From assembly GCA_946629205.1 (NCBI GenBank), contig CAMOXP010000036.1, forward strand, positions 1-10,000: a stretch of 10,000 nt of DNA, read 5' to 3'. Of this stretch, positions 1 through 6,045 are shown piece after piece. A model generated the notes under the pieces. That model saw nothing but the letters and a program-made list of their open reading frames with translations, was not told the origin of the DNA and searched no databases. This DNA is from an uncultured Bacillota bacterium (lineage in GTDB: Bacteria; Bacillota; Clostridia; Peptostreptococcales; Anaerovoracaceae). A program made the position numbers and the translations under genes. Position 1 is the first letter of the stretch; each line of letters opens with the position of its first letter.

Positions 1-565
1 GAAGGAACCTGGCGTCAAAGACCATATCTGCCGAGACCGGCATTCCGTTCTTGTACCCAAAAGACATGATGTTGACTGTGAATGATCTGTCGTCCTTTCC
101 TTCGCTGACGATATTTCTGATCTCAGCGGCCAGGCGCGCGTTGTTGAAGGACGATGTGTCTATGATGGCGTCCGCTTCATTTCGGACCTGACGGAGACGT
201 TCCTTCTCGCGCTGGATGCCCTTTGCAACGGATTCCCCGTGGGCAAGCGGATGTTCCCTGCGGGTTTCGTTGTAGCGGCGCGCCAGAACCGAATCCGTCG
301 CCTCGAAGAACAGGATCTTGAAGTCAACATTCTCTTTCTTCATCATCTCCAGGGCGTCCTTCAGGTCATCAAAAAGGCTGCCGCCTCTGACGTCGATCAC
401 GAAGGCTGCTTTATCGATTTCTTTGTTCGTGGCCGCCATATCCAGGAAATTTTTGATCAGAGACGGGGGCATGTTGTCGATGCAGTAATACCCCATATCC
501 TCCAGTGCGTCCGTTGCCTGGCTCTTGCCTGCGCCCGATAATCCTGTGACGATGATGATTTTCAT
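1..565 (-). CDS. rapZ: RapZ/YvcJ family P-loop nucleotide-binding protein (3' part cut by window edge)
   Basis: The first 188 residues are in the window and the frame is open to base 1. The protein starts MKIIIVTGLSGAGKS, with a Walker A motif at residues 8-15. Also typical of RapZ/YvcJ are GYYCIDNMP (about 26-34), DVRGG (about 70-74), RRYNETRREHPL (about 107-118) and SFGYKNGMP near the break. Full-length family members are about 285-295 aa, so roughly the C-terminal third is missing. In enterobacteria RapZ binds glucosamine-6-phosphate and controls decay of the GlmZ RNA; in Bacillus YvcJ is a nucleotide-binding protein whose role is less clear. The ATG at 563-565 is chosen because AGGAG (minus strand, 576-580) lies 10 nt upstream. 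An ATG 5 nt earlier opens only a two-codon frame. It lies 13 nt after the murB-PHP stop, so it is almost surely in the same operon. In related genomes yvcK and whiA usually follow, beyond this edge. Confidence 0.95.
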   Translation of the reverse strand, partial: MKIIIVTGLSGAGKSQATDALEDMGYYCIDNMPPSLIKNFLDMAATNKEIDKAAFVIDVRGGSLFDDLKDALEMMKKENVDFKILFFEATDSVLARRYNETRREHPLAHGESVAKGIQREKERLRQVRNEADAIIDTSSFNNARLAAEIRNIVSEGKDDRSFTVNIMSFGYKNGMPVSADMVFDARFL

Positions 566-578
566 TTCATGCGCGCTC

Positions 579-2276
579 CTAATATACACTCCTGATGTTG
601 ACAATACGGGAAATGTCCAGTCCGGCATCCAATGCCCGCTGCAGCGCTGTCTTGTATGTTCCCACCGCGTCCGGCGTGTGGGCGTCGCTGCTGATGATGA
701 AATTGAGTCCTTCCACATCCTTCACCGATGCGATTTCCTCTGTGGTCAGATGGCCGTGTCTGCCGTTGATCTCAATGAGCGTTCCCGTCTCTGCGCAGAC
801 TTTGGCGATCGCCGGAATATCGAAGGGACCCTTGTCCCCCGGATGTGCCAGGATCGCGATGTCATTCTTCCTGAGAGCGTCGATGACCATCTTTGTATTT
901 GATTTTTTCAGTTTTTCTTCGCCGAATCTGATGCCGTGGGACCAGAGCCAGTTCCGGATGGAGCTGCAGTCGAAGCATCCGAAATGGAATCCTGCGATGA
1001 TGAAGTCGAACTCTTCGAACTCCTCGGGCCGGATATCCAGTCCGTTTTCGTGATTGGATCCCGGCGTAGCGTGCAGTATATTTGCCTCTATGCTGGCTCT
1101 CACATTGATGCTCTGGTACTTGATCGTCATCTTATCGATGTCGTTCTTCAAGTTTGGGAAATCCCGCCGGTTCATTCCGTAGAAAATATGACCAGGACCG
1201 TGATCGGAGATAGCGATGTATTCCAGTCCCTTGTCCAGAGCGACCTTCACATTGTCACCTACGGAGCCTTTGCCATGAGAGTATGTCGTATGGGTGTGCA
1301 GATCGTAGGTCATGATATAATCGTCGACAGTTCCAGTCGGTTCGCCGGAAACAGCGTCTGCCGCGCTTTCCGGTTCTTCTCCGATGATCCTGACTTCCGG
1401 CTCGAGCATGACGCCGAACTTATCGAGAACGCGTGCCTGGACAAGCTCTTTGAGCTGTGTGATATCGGTCGCAGTGGCCCCGCCTTTGTTGATGATGAAT
1501 CCGCTGTGGAGGGTCGACACCTCTGCGCCGCCAACAGACAGGCCTTTGCATCCAGCGTCCTGGATCAGTTTGCCTGCGAAGTACCCTTCCGGTCTTTTGA
1601 AAAAGCTGCCTGCGCTCGGATATTGGACGGGCTGTTTTTCATTGCGCTTTTTTGTCAGTTCCGACATCTCTTCCCGGATCGCTGCCTCATCGCCTTCTTC
1701 CAGTTTCAGGATGACTTCCGTGACCACGTCCCCTGTTTCATGGAGCACCGTATGCCGGTAACCCATCTGAAGCTCTTCTGCGGTCATCGTGAACGCTTTG
1801 CTCCCGTCTGCTGAGATCACATGGGCTTCTTCGAGGATGTCTTTCGTTTCCCCGCCGTATGCTCCCGCGTTCATGAACACGGCCCCGCCGATGCTCCCCG
1901 GGATACCTGATGCAAATTCAAAGCCGGACAGGCCTTCCGAAGCAGCCCTCTTGGCCACCGCGGACATGAGCGCGCCTGCACCGCAGATGAGTTTGTTTCC
2001 TTCTCTTCGTATCTCGCTGAATCCGTCTCCGATCTTCACGATCACGCCCCGAAATCCCCCGTCGCGCACCAGCACGTTGGAGCCGTTGCCGAGAACCATG
2101 TGCGGCGTATCCACCAGGATCTGCAGCACCTTCTGCAGCTGCTCCGCGTCAGAAGGGCAAACCAGCAGGTCCGCGCATCCCCCTGCCTTGAAGGAAGTAT
2201 GCCGCGACATGTCCGCGTTTTCGATGATCTGATCCGGTTCAAGTATTTCTTTTAGTTGTTCTATGATTTTGTCCAT
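579..2276 (-). CDS. murB: MurB–PHP fusion: UDP-N-acetylenolpyruvoylglucosamine reductase with C-terminal PHP phosphoesterase domain
   Basis: 565 aa in two parts. Residues 1-299 are a complete type II MurB, the FAD/NADPH enzyme that makes UDP-MurNAc for peptidoglycan in the cytoplasm. Visible are the FAD-binding GNGSN (63-67) and GIPGSIGGAVFMNAGAYG (124-141), the active-site YR (173-174), AGSFFKRP with the catalytic serine Ser224, and LEPEVRIIG (291-299) carrying the C-terminal catalytic glutamate. Residues 300-322 are an acidic, Ala/Ser-rich linker. Residues 324-565 are a PHP domain with its metal ligands apparently intact: DLHTH (His327, His329), His334, DHG (Asp358, His359), Glu397, GFH (His431), AHPG (His478) and SSDAH (Asp531, His533). 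MurB and PHP proteins are normally separate, and the PHP substrate is unknown. An internal ATG at Met322 (1311-1313) has no Shine-Dalgarno sequence, which favours a true fusion. The start at 2276 has only a weak purine-rich site, so some translation coupling or a poorly expressed start is possible. Confidence 0.93.
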   Translation of the reverse strand: MDKIIEQLKEILEPDQIIENADMSRHTSFKAGGCADLLVCPSDAEQLQKVLQILVDTPHMVLGNGSNVLVRDGGFRGVIVKIGDGFSEIRREGNKLICGAGALMSAVAKRAASEGLSGFEFASGIPGSIGGAVFMNAGAYGGETKDILEEAHVISADGSKAFTMTAEELQMGYRHTVLHETGDVVTEVILKLEEGDEAAIREEMSELTKKRNEKQPVQYPSAGSFFKRPEGYFAGKLIQDAGCKGLSVGGAEVSTLHSGFIINKGGATATDITQLKELVQARVLDKFGVMLEPEVRIIGEEPESAADAVSGEPTGTVDDYIMTYDLHTHTTYSHGKGSVGDNVKVALDKGLEYIAISDHGPGHIFYGMNRRDFPNLKNDIDKMTIKYQSINVRASIEANILHATPGSNHENGLDIRPEEFEEFDFIIAGFHFGCFDCSSIRNWLWSHGIRFGEEKLKKSNTKMVIDALRKNDIAILAHPGDKGPFDIPAIAKVCAETGTLIEINGRHGHLTTEEIASVKDVEGLNFIISSDAHTPDAVGTYKTALQRALDAGLDISRIVNIRSVY

Positions 2277-2390
2277 TCGTTGCTTTCTTGATTTTGCTTT
2301 TGTAGCTTTTGCTGTTTATGTTGTCTATGTTGTCTATGTTGTTTTCGTTGACTTTGCTTTTTCTGCTTTTGCTTTTGTTGCTTTTGCTTA
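2277..2390 (-). repeat. A-rich low-complexity spacer with triplet structure between the AI-2E gene and murB
   Basis: This 114-nt gap is built on the minus strand from GCA, AAA and ACA triplets. It includes three tandem copies of the 9-mer ACAACATA(G/A) at 2316-2342. The gap is exactly 38 codons long, and the frame of the upstream AI-2E gene runs through it into murB. Read that way it gives a Lys/Ala/Thr pattern (AKATKAKAEKAK..., TAKATKAK...) interrupted by one stop just after the AI-2E stop and by three stops within the 9-mer copies. I see no promoter or hairpin in it. It may be a decayed coding tail or linker, or a slippage-grown simple repeat that separates the two genes. Confidence 0.7.
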
Positions 2391-3782
2391 TTACTCTGTA
2401 TATGTGTCGTCATCGTGGTACTCGACGAGCGTCGCTTCCACGACCTTATGTCCCTTTTCTTCCGCTTCTTTGAGTTCTTCCTCCGTTGTCTCCTGGACCT
2501 CGTCCTCTGTATAAGCGCTTACAGGCTCGTTGTTCTTGAGTTCCGGTTTCTTACGTTTCGCCCGCGGCTTGCGCGTGCGGTACTTGTCCACCTTGTAGTC
2601 CAGCGTGTCGGTGGAGAACCCCTTCTTCGCCAGGCGTCTGTTGAGTGCCCGGCCGCAGTACGCATAGATCACCGCAAAGACCGGGATGCTGAGCACCATG
2701 CCCAGGAACCCGAACAGTCCGCCGCCCACCAGCACTGCGAAGAGTACCCAGAAGCTGTCCAGACCCGTGCTGTCTCCCAGGATCTTCGGTCCCAGGATGT
2801 TGCCATCGAACTGCTGGAGGATGATGATCAGGATGATGAAATACAGACTGTGCATCGGGTTCACCATCAGCAAAAGCAAGGCCGATGGTATCGCTCCGAT
2901 AAACGGTCCGAAGAACGGGATGATGTTCGTGATGCCGATGATGCAGCTGATCAGCAGGCTGTACTCCCATCCGAAGATGCTCATGATGATGAAGCACAGA
3001 ATGCCGATGATCGCGGAATCGATGATCTTGCCGCTGATGAATCCGCCGAAGGTCTTGTTGGTGTACTCTGCACCCTGCAGGATCTCTTCTGCGGTGCTTT
3101 CCTTGAAGTGCGCCACGATGATCTTCTTGGCCTGCGCTCCCAGCGTATCCTTGATGTTCAGAATATATACGCATACGATCATACCGATCACGAAATCAAA
3201 CACAAAGCCGATTGCTCCGAAAACGGTGCCGGATATGGCTGCCGCCATGTTCGCCGAGTGCGGCAGGATCGTATTGGTCGCGAAATCGATGGCGTAATCG
3301 GTGATGTTGCTGCTCAGCTGATCCAGGTAGTCCTTGGCAACCGGCAGCTTGGCGAATTTGACATCGACCCACTGCGTGAAGGTCTTCATGGCTGCCGGGA
3401 GGGCGTCGATGACCTTCATGATGCTGTCGAACAGCCCCGGGATGATCATCCAGAGCACGCCCGCGATGACAACGATCATGAGCGCTACGGATATAAGCGT
3501 GCCGATGATCTTGGCTAATGTCAGGTCATGCTTGAAATTGTGTTTCGCCGTGCTGATAAGCCCGTACGAGCGCGACACCGTGAAGTTGTAGATCGGGCAC
3601 AGCAAGTACGCCATGACCATTCCGTACAGGAGCGGCGTGACGGCACCCAGTATCTTGTTGAATACATCGCCGACCGCATCGGACCTGTACAGCAGGAAGA
3701 ACACGATGAAACAGCATACGACGACAAGAAACGCTGTCAGCCCCCACTGATAATGTTGTTTCTGAAGTTTAATGAATTTCAT
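2391..3782 (-). CDS. AI-2E family transporter (PerM/YtvI/TqsA superfamily membrane protein)
   Basis: 463 aa integral membrane protein. Hydrophobic segments are visible at about 13-32, 45-64, 92-114, 185-208, 253-271, 274-305, 311-323 and 345-375. A longer soluble section (about 118-180) lies between the N- and C-terminal membrane halves, as in this superfamily. The family signature GITNIIPFFGPFIG is at 283-296, followed by QQFDGN (323-328) and GPKILGDSTGL (331-341). Some members export autoinducer-2, others act as Na+/H+ antiporters or have unknown cargo, so the substrate cannot be given. After residue 380 there is an unusual charged tail: a Lys/Arg cluster (401-412) and then a Glu/Asp-rich stretch to the end. 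The start ATG overlaps the stop of the upstream Fic-like gene (ATGA, 3779-3782). An AGAGG site lies about 7 nt before the ATG, so the two are translationally coupled. Confidence 0.9.
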   Translation of the reverse strand: MKFIKLQKQHYQWGLTAFLVVVCCFIVFFLLYRSDAVGDVFNKILGAVTPLLYGMVMAYLLCPIYNFTVSRSYGLISTAKHNFKHDLTLAKIIGTLISVALMIVVIAGVLWMIIPGLFDSIMKVIDALPAAMKTFTQWVDVKFAKLPVAKDYLDQLSSNITDYAIDFATNTILPHSANMAAAISGTVFGAIGFVFDFVIGMIVCVYILNIKDTLGAQAKKIIVAHFKESTAEEILQGAEYTNKTFGGFISGKIIDSAIIGILCFIIMSIFGWEYSLLISCIIGITNIIPFFGPFIGAIPSALLLLMVNPMHSLYFIILIIILQQFDGNILGPKILGDSTGLDSFWVLFAVLVGGGLFGFLGMVLSIPVFAVIYAYCGRALNRRLAKKGFSTDTLDYKVDKYRTRKPRAKRKKPELKNNEPVSAYTEDEVQETTEEELKEAEEKGHKVVEATLVEYHDDDTYTE

Positions 3783-4507
3783 ATGTAACCTCTGCAGGCA
3801 TGGAGCGTGCCTTTCATCTTCTCCACAATAGCGTCCCTGATGAATTCGTATTCGTCATTGACTCTTGTGCCTTTGAGACATGCCGTAACAAGCTCGAGGT
3901 AGTCTTTTCTTTCCATCGGCATGTCTATGGGCATGAATCCCTGTTCCATCAGGTAATAGTTCATCGCGAATATAGCAAGTTCGCCATTGTACTCATCAAA
4001 AGGCCATACGTCATAGACACAGTTGTGGATATACATGGCGCGTGCTGCGATATCGTTCTCAATGCGTCCCGAATATATCATGCGGAATGAATTGGTCAGC
4101 CGTTCATCGATGTCCTGCCAGTCAGGAGGAACGTGGCTGAAGGAGAACACCACAGGGCTGTCCTTCCTGAAATCCGCGTCCGCATCCTCCTTCAGGATCC
4201 TGTAGGCCGCCTTGAGCAGGCCGGCGCTCACGGAGTTTCCCATGTTCAGGTTGTTGTACGCTGCCTTGACCAGTTCGCAGTAATTTTCAATGAATACAAA
4301 ATCCCCCACGGCCACGTCCGTCGGGAGGTTGCCGTCCAGGATCTCATCGATTTTCAGGCTCTGGTGCTTCGGATTGCGCACGATCAGAGACGCCTTGATC
4401 ATGTCCAGCTTATTGACCTGACGCAAAGCCTGTTTAAGCGCTTTGTTCCCCGCCAGTATCTCGGCGAGTTCCCGCTTCATTTCCAGTAATTGTTCCTGTT
4501 GCTGCAT
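3779..4507 (-). CDS. Fic-fold protein with substituted active site (probable pseudo-Fic)
   Basis: 242 aa, soluble. By eye the whole chain lines up with class II Fic proteins. Residues 39-61 match the N-terminal inhibitory-helix region, where a canonical S-x-x-I-E-G is followed by T-L-x-E-V; here it reads ASLIVRNPKHQSLKIDEI. FIENYCELVKAAYNNL (72-87) matches the E-V-x-N-Y helix. FRKD with SHVPPDW (113-130) matches the (Y/F)R...VPPxP region. VWPFDEYNGE (167-176) sits where HPFxxGNGR belongs, followed by a typical MNYYLMEQGFMPI helix (182-194). Key changes are catalytic His to Trp168, Gly to Tyr173, Arg to Glu176, and the inhibitory Glu to Val43. The fold seems kept while AMP transfer should be lost; a binding or regulatory role is inferred. 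AGGAG lies 8 nt before the ATG. It follows the MoaA-like gene by 21 nt and overlaps the AI-2E gene by 4 nt, so all three are co-transcribed. The reading frame is intact, so this is not a decayed pseudogene. Confidence 0.75.
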   Translation of the reverse strand: MQQQEQLLEMKRELAEILAGNKALKQALRQVNKLDMIKASLIVRNPKHQSLKIDEILDGNLPTDVAVGDFVFIENYCELVKAAYNNLNMGNSVSAGLLKAAYRILKEDADADFRKDSPVVFSFSHVPPDWQDIDERLTNSFRMIYSGRIENDIAARAMYIHNCVYDVWPFDEYNGELAIFAMNYYLMEQGFMPIDMPMERKDYLELVTACLKGTRVNDEYEFIRDAIVEKMKGTLHACRGYI

Positions 4508-4528
4508 TACAATCTCCTGTTCCCTCTC

Positions 4529-4966
4529 TTAGTCTTTCAAAAACCCGATGCGCCCCTTCGCAACGGCGTATTTGTACATCTCAACATCGCCAAAATCGCC
4601 GTCGTTCTTACGCAGTCCCGGCATTTTGGCTTTGATCTTATTGTAATCCATGGTCGGCAGGAACACGACGTCGTATTTGTGCATGAGGGTCAGCTGAAGA
4701 AAATCCAGCACCTCATCATCGTTGAACCCTTCTTCCAGTCCCACATCGAGTCTGATATGCAGGCCTTCGCCGACAGCCTTATTGATCCCGTCGATCACAG
4801 GCTGCAGCTGCTTGCCGTCATTGGATTCCTTGTATCTTGTATAGTTGATGGTATTGATCACTACAGTGACGTCTGTAACGCCGTTCTTCTTCAGTTCTGT
4901 CGCTTTCTGCTCCAGATCCTGACCGTCTGTAACTATTGTTTTCTTCTCTCTCTGATCGTCTTTCAT
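4529..4966 (-). CDS. MoaA-like core protein lacking both Fe-S modules (cysteine-free)
   Basis: 145 aa, soluble, no signal peptide. By eye it resembles the middle of the radical-SAM enzyme MoaA. IVTDGQDLEQKATELKKNGV (11-30) matches the L-T-T-N-G...L-x-x-A-G-L strand and helix. TDVTVVINTINYTRYKE (31-47) matches R-V-N-V-S-L-D-T-L-D. VIDGINKAVGEGLHIRLDV (57-75) matches V-x-x-G-I-x-A-A-x-x-A-G. GFNDDEVLDF (80-89) matches G-V-N-D-D-E. VVFLPTMDY (100-108) matches V-R-F-I-E-L-M. The end, AKGRIGFLKD, corresponds to the G-x-I-G-F-I segment just before the C-terminal Fe-S cysteines of MoaA. The protein contains no cysteine, so neither the SAM-binding nor the C-terminal cluster can exist. The region where the N-terminal module would lie holds the promoter instead, so this is a compact gene and not a frameshifted moaA. 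It is first in the operon, and function is unknown. An AAGGG sequence lies about 12 nt before the ATG. Confidence 0.7.
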   Translation of the reverse strand: MKDDQREKKTIVTDGQDLEQKATELKKNGVTDVTVVINTINYTRYKESNDGKQLQPVIDGINKAVGEGLHIRLDVGLEEGFNDDEVLDFLQLTLMHKYDVVFLPTMDYNKIKAKMPGLRKNDGDFGDVEMYKYAVAKGRIGFLKD

Positions 4967-5022
4967 CTTCTCATTGTGCCCTTTGTTTCTTCTGTTTTCT
5001 CAAAATGCCCATACCTGGTTTT

Positions 5023-5051
5023 ATTGTACTGTAATTTCATAGCAGTGTCAA
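5023..5051 (-). promoter_or_regulatory. Sigma-A type promoter for the MoaA-like/Fic-like/AI-2E/murB-PHP/rapZ operon
   Basis: On the minus strand TTGACA (5046-5051) and TACAAT (5023-5028) are separated by exactly 17 nt. Transcription should start near 5016, giving a leader of about 50 nt before the ATG at 4966. No other promoter of this quality is visible in the gaps of the following genes, so it may drive the whole operon. Confidence 0.8.
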
Positions 5052-5061
5052 AGAATTAACA

Positions 5062-5099
5062 CTCTTATTGTTTTCTCTTGCTCTTATTGTTTCCTCTTG
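5062..5099 (+). repeat. Tandem 19-nt direct repeat between divergent promoters
   Basis: Two adjoining 19-nt copies, 5062-5080 and 5081-5099, of CTCTTATTGTTT(T/C)CTCTTG differ at one base. The pair lies between the two divergent promoters. The right copy overlaps the plus-strand -35 box, and the left copy ends 10 nt from the minus-strand -35 box. This placement suits an operator or activator site, but no regulator gene is nearby. Confidence 0.75.
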
Positions 5100-5125
5100 A
5101 ATGAAACGCGATATTCTGATACTAT
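5097..5125 (+). promoter_or_regulatory. Putative sigma-A promoter of the small membrane protein gene
   Basis: TTGAAT (5097-5102) and TACTAT (5120-5125) are spaced by 17 nt; each matches the consensus at four of six positions. It would start transcription about 25 nt before the start codon at 5159. Confidence 0.55.
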
Positions 5126-5158
5126 TAGTGTGGCAATAAATGAGGAGAGGTTTTTAGT

Positions 5159-5362
5159 ATGCTTATTTTATTTTTGGCATTAATATTCGGGGTAGTCGTT
5201 CTGCTCATCCTGCTTAGGAATATGAGGGGCGATTTTAGAGAGCATCTCCACGGTCAGGGCTCACAGAAGGTTCGCGCCGTGATCAAGCTGATTTTGCTGA
5301 TTGAAGTCGTGATCTATATACTGATATTCCTTGTTGTGATCGTCAAGACGATGTTTATGTAG
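5159..5362 (+). CDS. Small two-helix membrane protein of unknown function
   Basis: 67 aa. Residues 1-19 form one hydrophobic segment (MLILFLALIFGVVVLLILL), followed by a basic and polar loop (20-41, NMRGDFREHLHGQGSQKVR...). A second hydrophobic segment runs from about 42 to 63. By the positive-inside rule the loop, rich in Arg, His and Lys, is likely cytoplasmic, so both ends would face outward; this is an inference. The ribosome site GGAGAGG ends 8 nt before the ATG. It is divergent from the pseudo-Fic operon and shares the control region with the tandem repeat. It converges on the thioesterase gene. I do not recognise a family. The good ribosome site, the promoter and the balanced two-helix design support a real gene. 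Confidence 0.75.
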   Translation: MLILFLALIFGVVVLLILLRNMRGDFREHLHGQGSQKVRAVIKLILLIEVVIYILIFLVVIVKTMFM

Positions 5363-5401
5363 GATGCGGCGACCATATTTCAACATCTAAAATATGCACG
5401 T

Positions 5402-5430
5402 AAAAAACGACCGCCCTCTAGAGGCGGTCG
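5402..5430 (-). terminator. Intrinsic terminator of the dsdA–thioesterase operon, overlapping the stop codon
   Basis: An 8-bp stem CGACCGCC/GGCGGTCG (5408-5415 with 5423-5430) closes a 7-nt loop. On the minus strand it is followed by six T residues (5402-5407). The thioesterase stop (5418-5420) lies in the loop, so the last codons form the upstream arm. On the plus strand no T-run follows, so it would be a poor terminator for the small membrane protein gene. Confidence 0.85.
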
Positions 5431-6023
5431 CTGTAATTCATAAGACTGCTGATGTATCCGGTTTGACCGGATTTTTTCTTTGTCTGTTTTTTCTGTTGCT
5501 CCTGTTTCTCTTCCTTTCCTTCTTTTTCCTTCTGTCCTTGTTTCTCTTTCTGCGTGTCCACGTTCATGTAGATCGATGTGGCTGTCGCCGCCAGCTTGCC
5601 TGAGGACTTGATCCTCGCCTCTGCGGTCAGCTGCGTGATCCTGCGGCCCGTGGAGGTTGCCTTTGCCGTAACCGCGAGCGTTTCGCCCATGGCAACGGGC
5701 CGTATGTAGTTGACATCCAGATTGATCGTCGGCGCAAAGTTTTCCCTGGCGTAGAATCTCGCCAGCGCCGCGATCGTCAGATCAAAGGCTGTACAGATGG
5801 CGCCCCCGTGCATATTGCCGACACGGTTGGCCTGCCACTGCTGCACCGGAAATTCGAAGGTCAGCGTCTTGTCCTCGAAGGAGCAGCCGCCCCACTCGCT
5901 CCGCATCAGTCCGTTCATCGTATCTTTCTGCTCGACATTGTTCTGGTGGAGGGTGACCCTGCAGTGCTGTTCCAGTGCTTCCTGTCCGGTCAGTTCTGCT
6001 GCTTTTGCTTTTTCTTCACACAT
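5418..6023 (-). CDS. PaaI-type hotdog-fold thioesterase with a long charged C-terminal tail
   Basis: 201 aa. Residues 1-154 form a hotdog domain of the PaaI/4-hydroxybenzoyl-CoA thioesterase group. NMHGGAICTAFD (70-81) is the signature, with the HGG and Asp81 typical of the acyl-CoA active site. NYIRPVAMGETLAVTAK (105-121) and the final strand with ATSIYMNV (148-155) complete the fold. Such enzymes hydrolyse acyl-CoA thioesters in the cytoplasm; the acyl chain cannot be told. Residues 156-185 are a Lys/Glu/Gln-rich low-complexity stretch, followed by about 16 ordinary residues. Family members usually end near 140-160, so about 45 residues are extra. The tail runs directly into the operon terminator. 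It lies 22 nt after dsdA with an AGGTGAGG site, so the two are co-transcribed. A metabolic link to D-serine breakdown is not obvious. Confidence 0.88.
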   Translation of the reverse strand: MCEEKAKAAELTGQEALEQHCRVTLHQNNVEQKDTMNGLMRSEWGGCSFEDKTLTFEFPVQQWQANRVGNMHGGAICTAFDLTIAALARFYARENFAPTINLDVNYIRPVAMGETLAVTAKATSTGRRITQLTAEARIKSSGKLAATATSIYMNVDTQKEKQGQKEKEGKEEKQEQQKKQTKKKSGQTGYISSLMNYSDRL

Positions 6024-6045
6024 TGCGATTACCTCACCTGAGCAC

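Noticed and set aside
1311..1313. Internal ATG (Met322) as the start of a separate PHP gene
   Set aside because: No Shine-Dalgarno sequence precedes it and no stop interrupts the upstream MurB frame, so one fused product is more likely.
936..1814. 292-codon open frame opposite murB-PHP
   Set aside because: It is antisense to a clear gene with intact motifs, has no ribosome site or recognisable protein, and arises from codon bias on the other strand.
2277..2390. Promoter for murB inside the spacer
   Set aside because: No -35/-10 pair with acceptable spacing is visible in the repeated A-rich sequence.
2415..3518. 367-codon open frame opposite the AI-2E gene
   Set aside because: Its His/Asp/Glu-heavy composition is what the antisense of hydrophobic codons gives; no protein features are seen.
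4971..5012. 13-codon leader frame (MGILRKQKKQRAQ) just upstream of the MoaA-like gene
   Set aside because: It would start only about 4 nt after the expected transcription start and has no usable ribosome site, so a leader peptide is not supported.
4490..5059. 189-codon plus-strand frame opposite the MoaA-like gene
   Set aside because: It starts without a ribosome site, runs through the minus-strand promoter and has no coherent domain; hydrophobic runs come from the AT-rich region.
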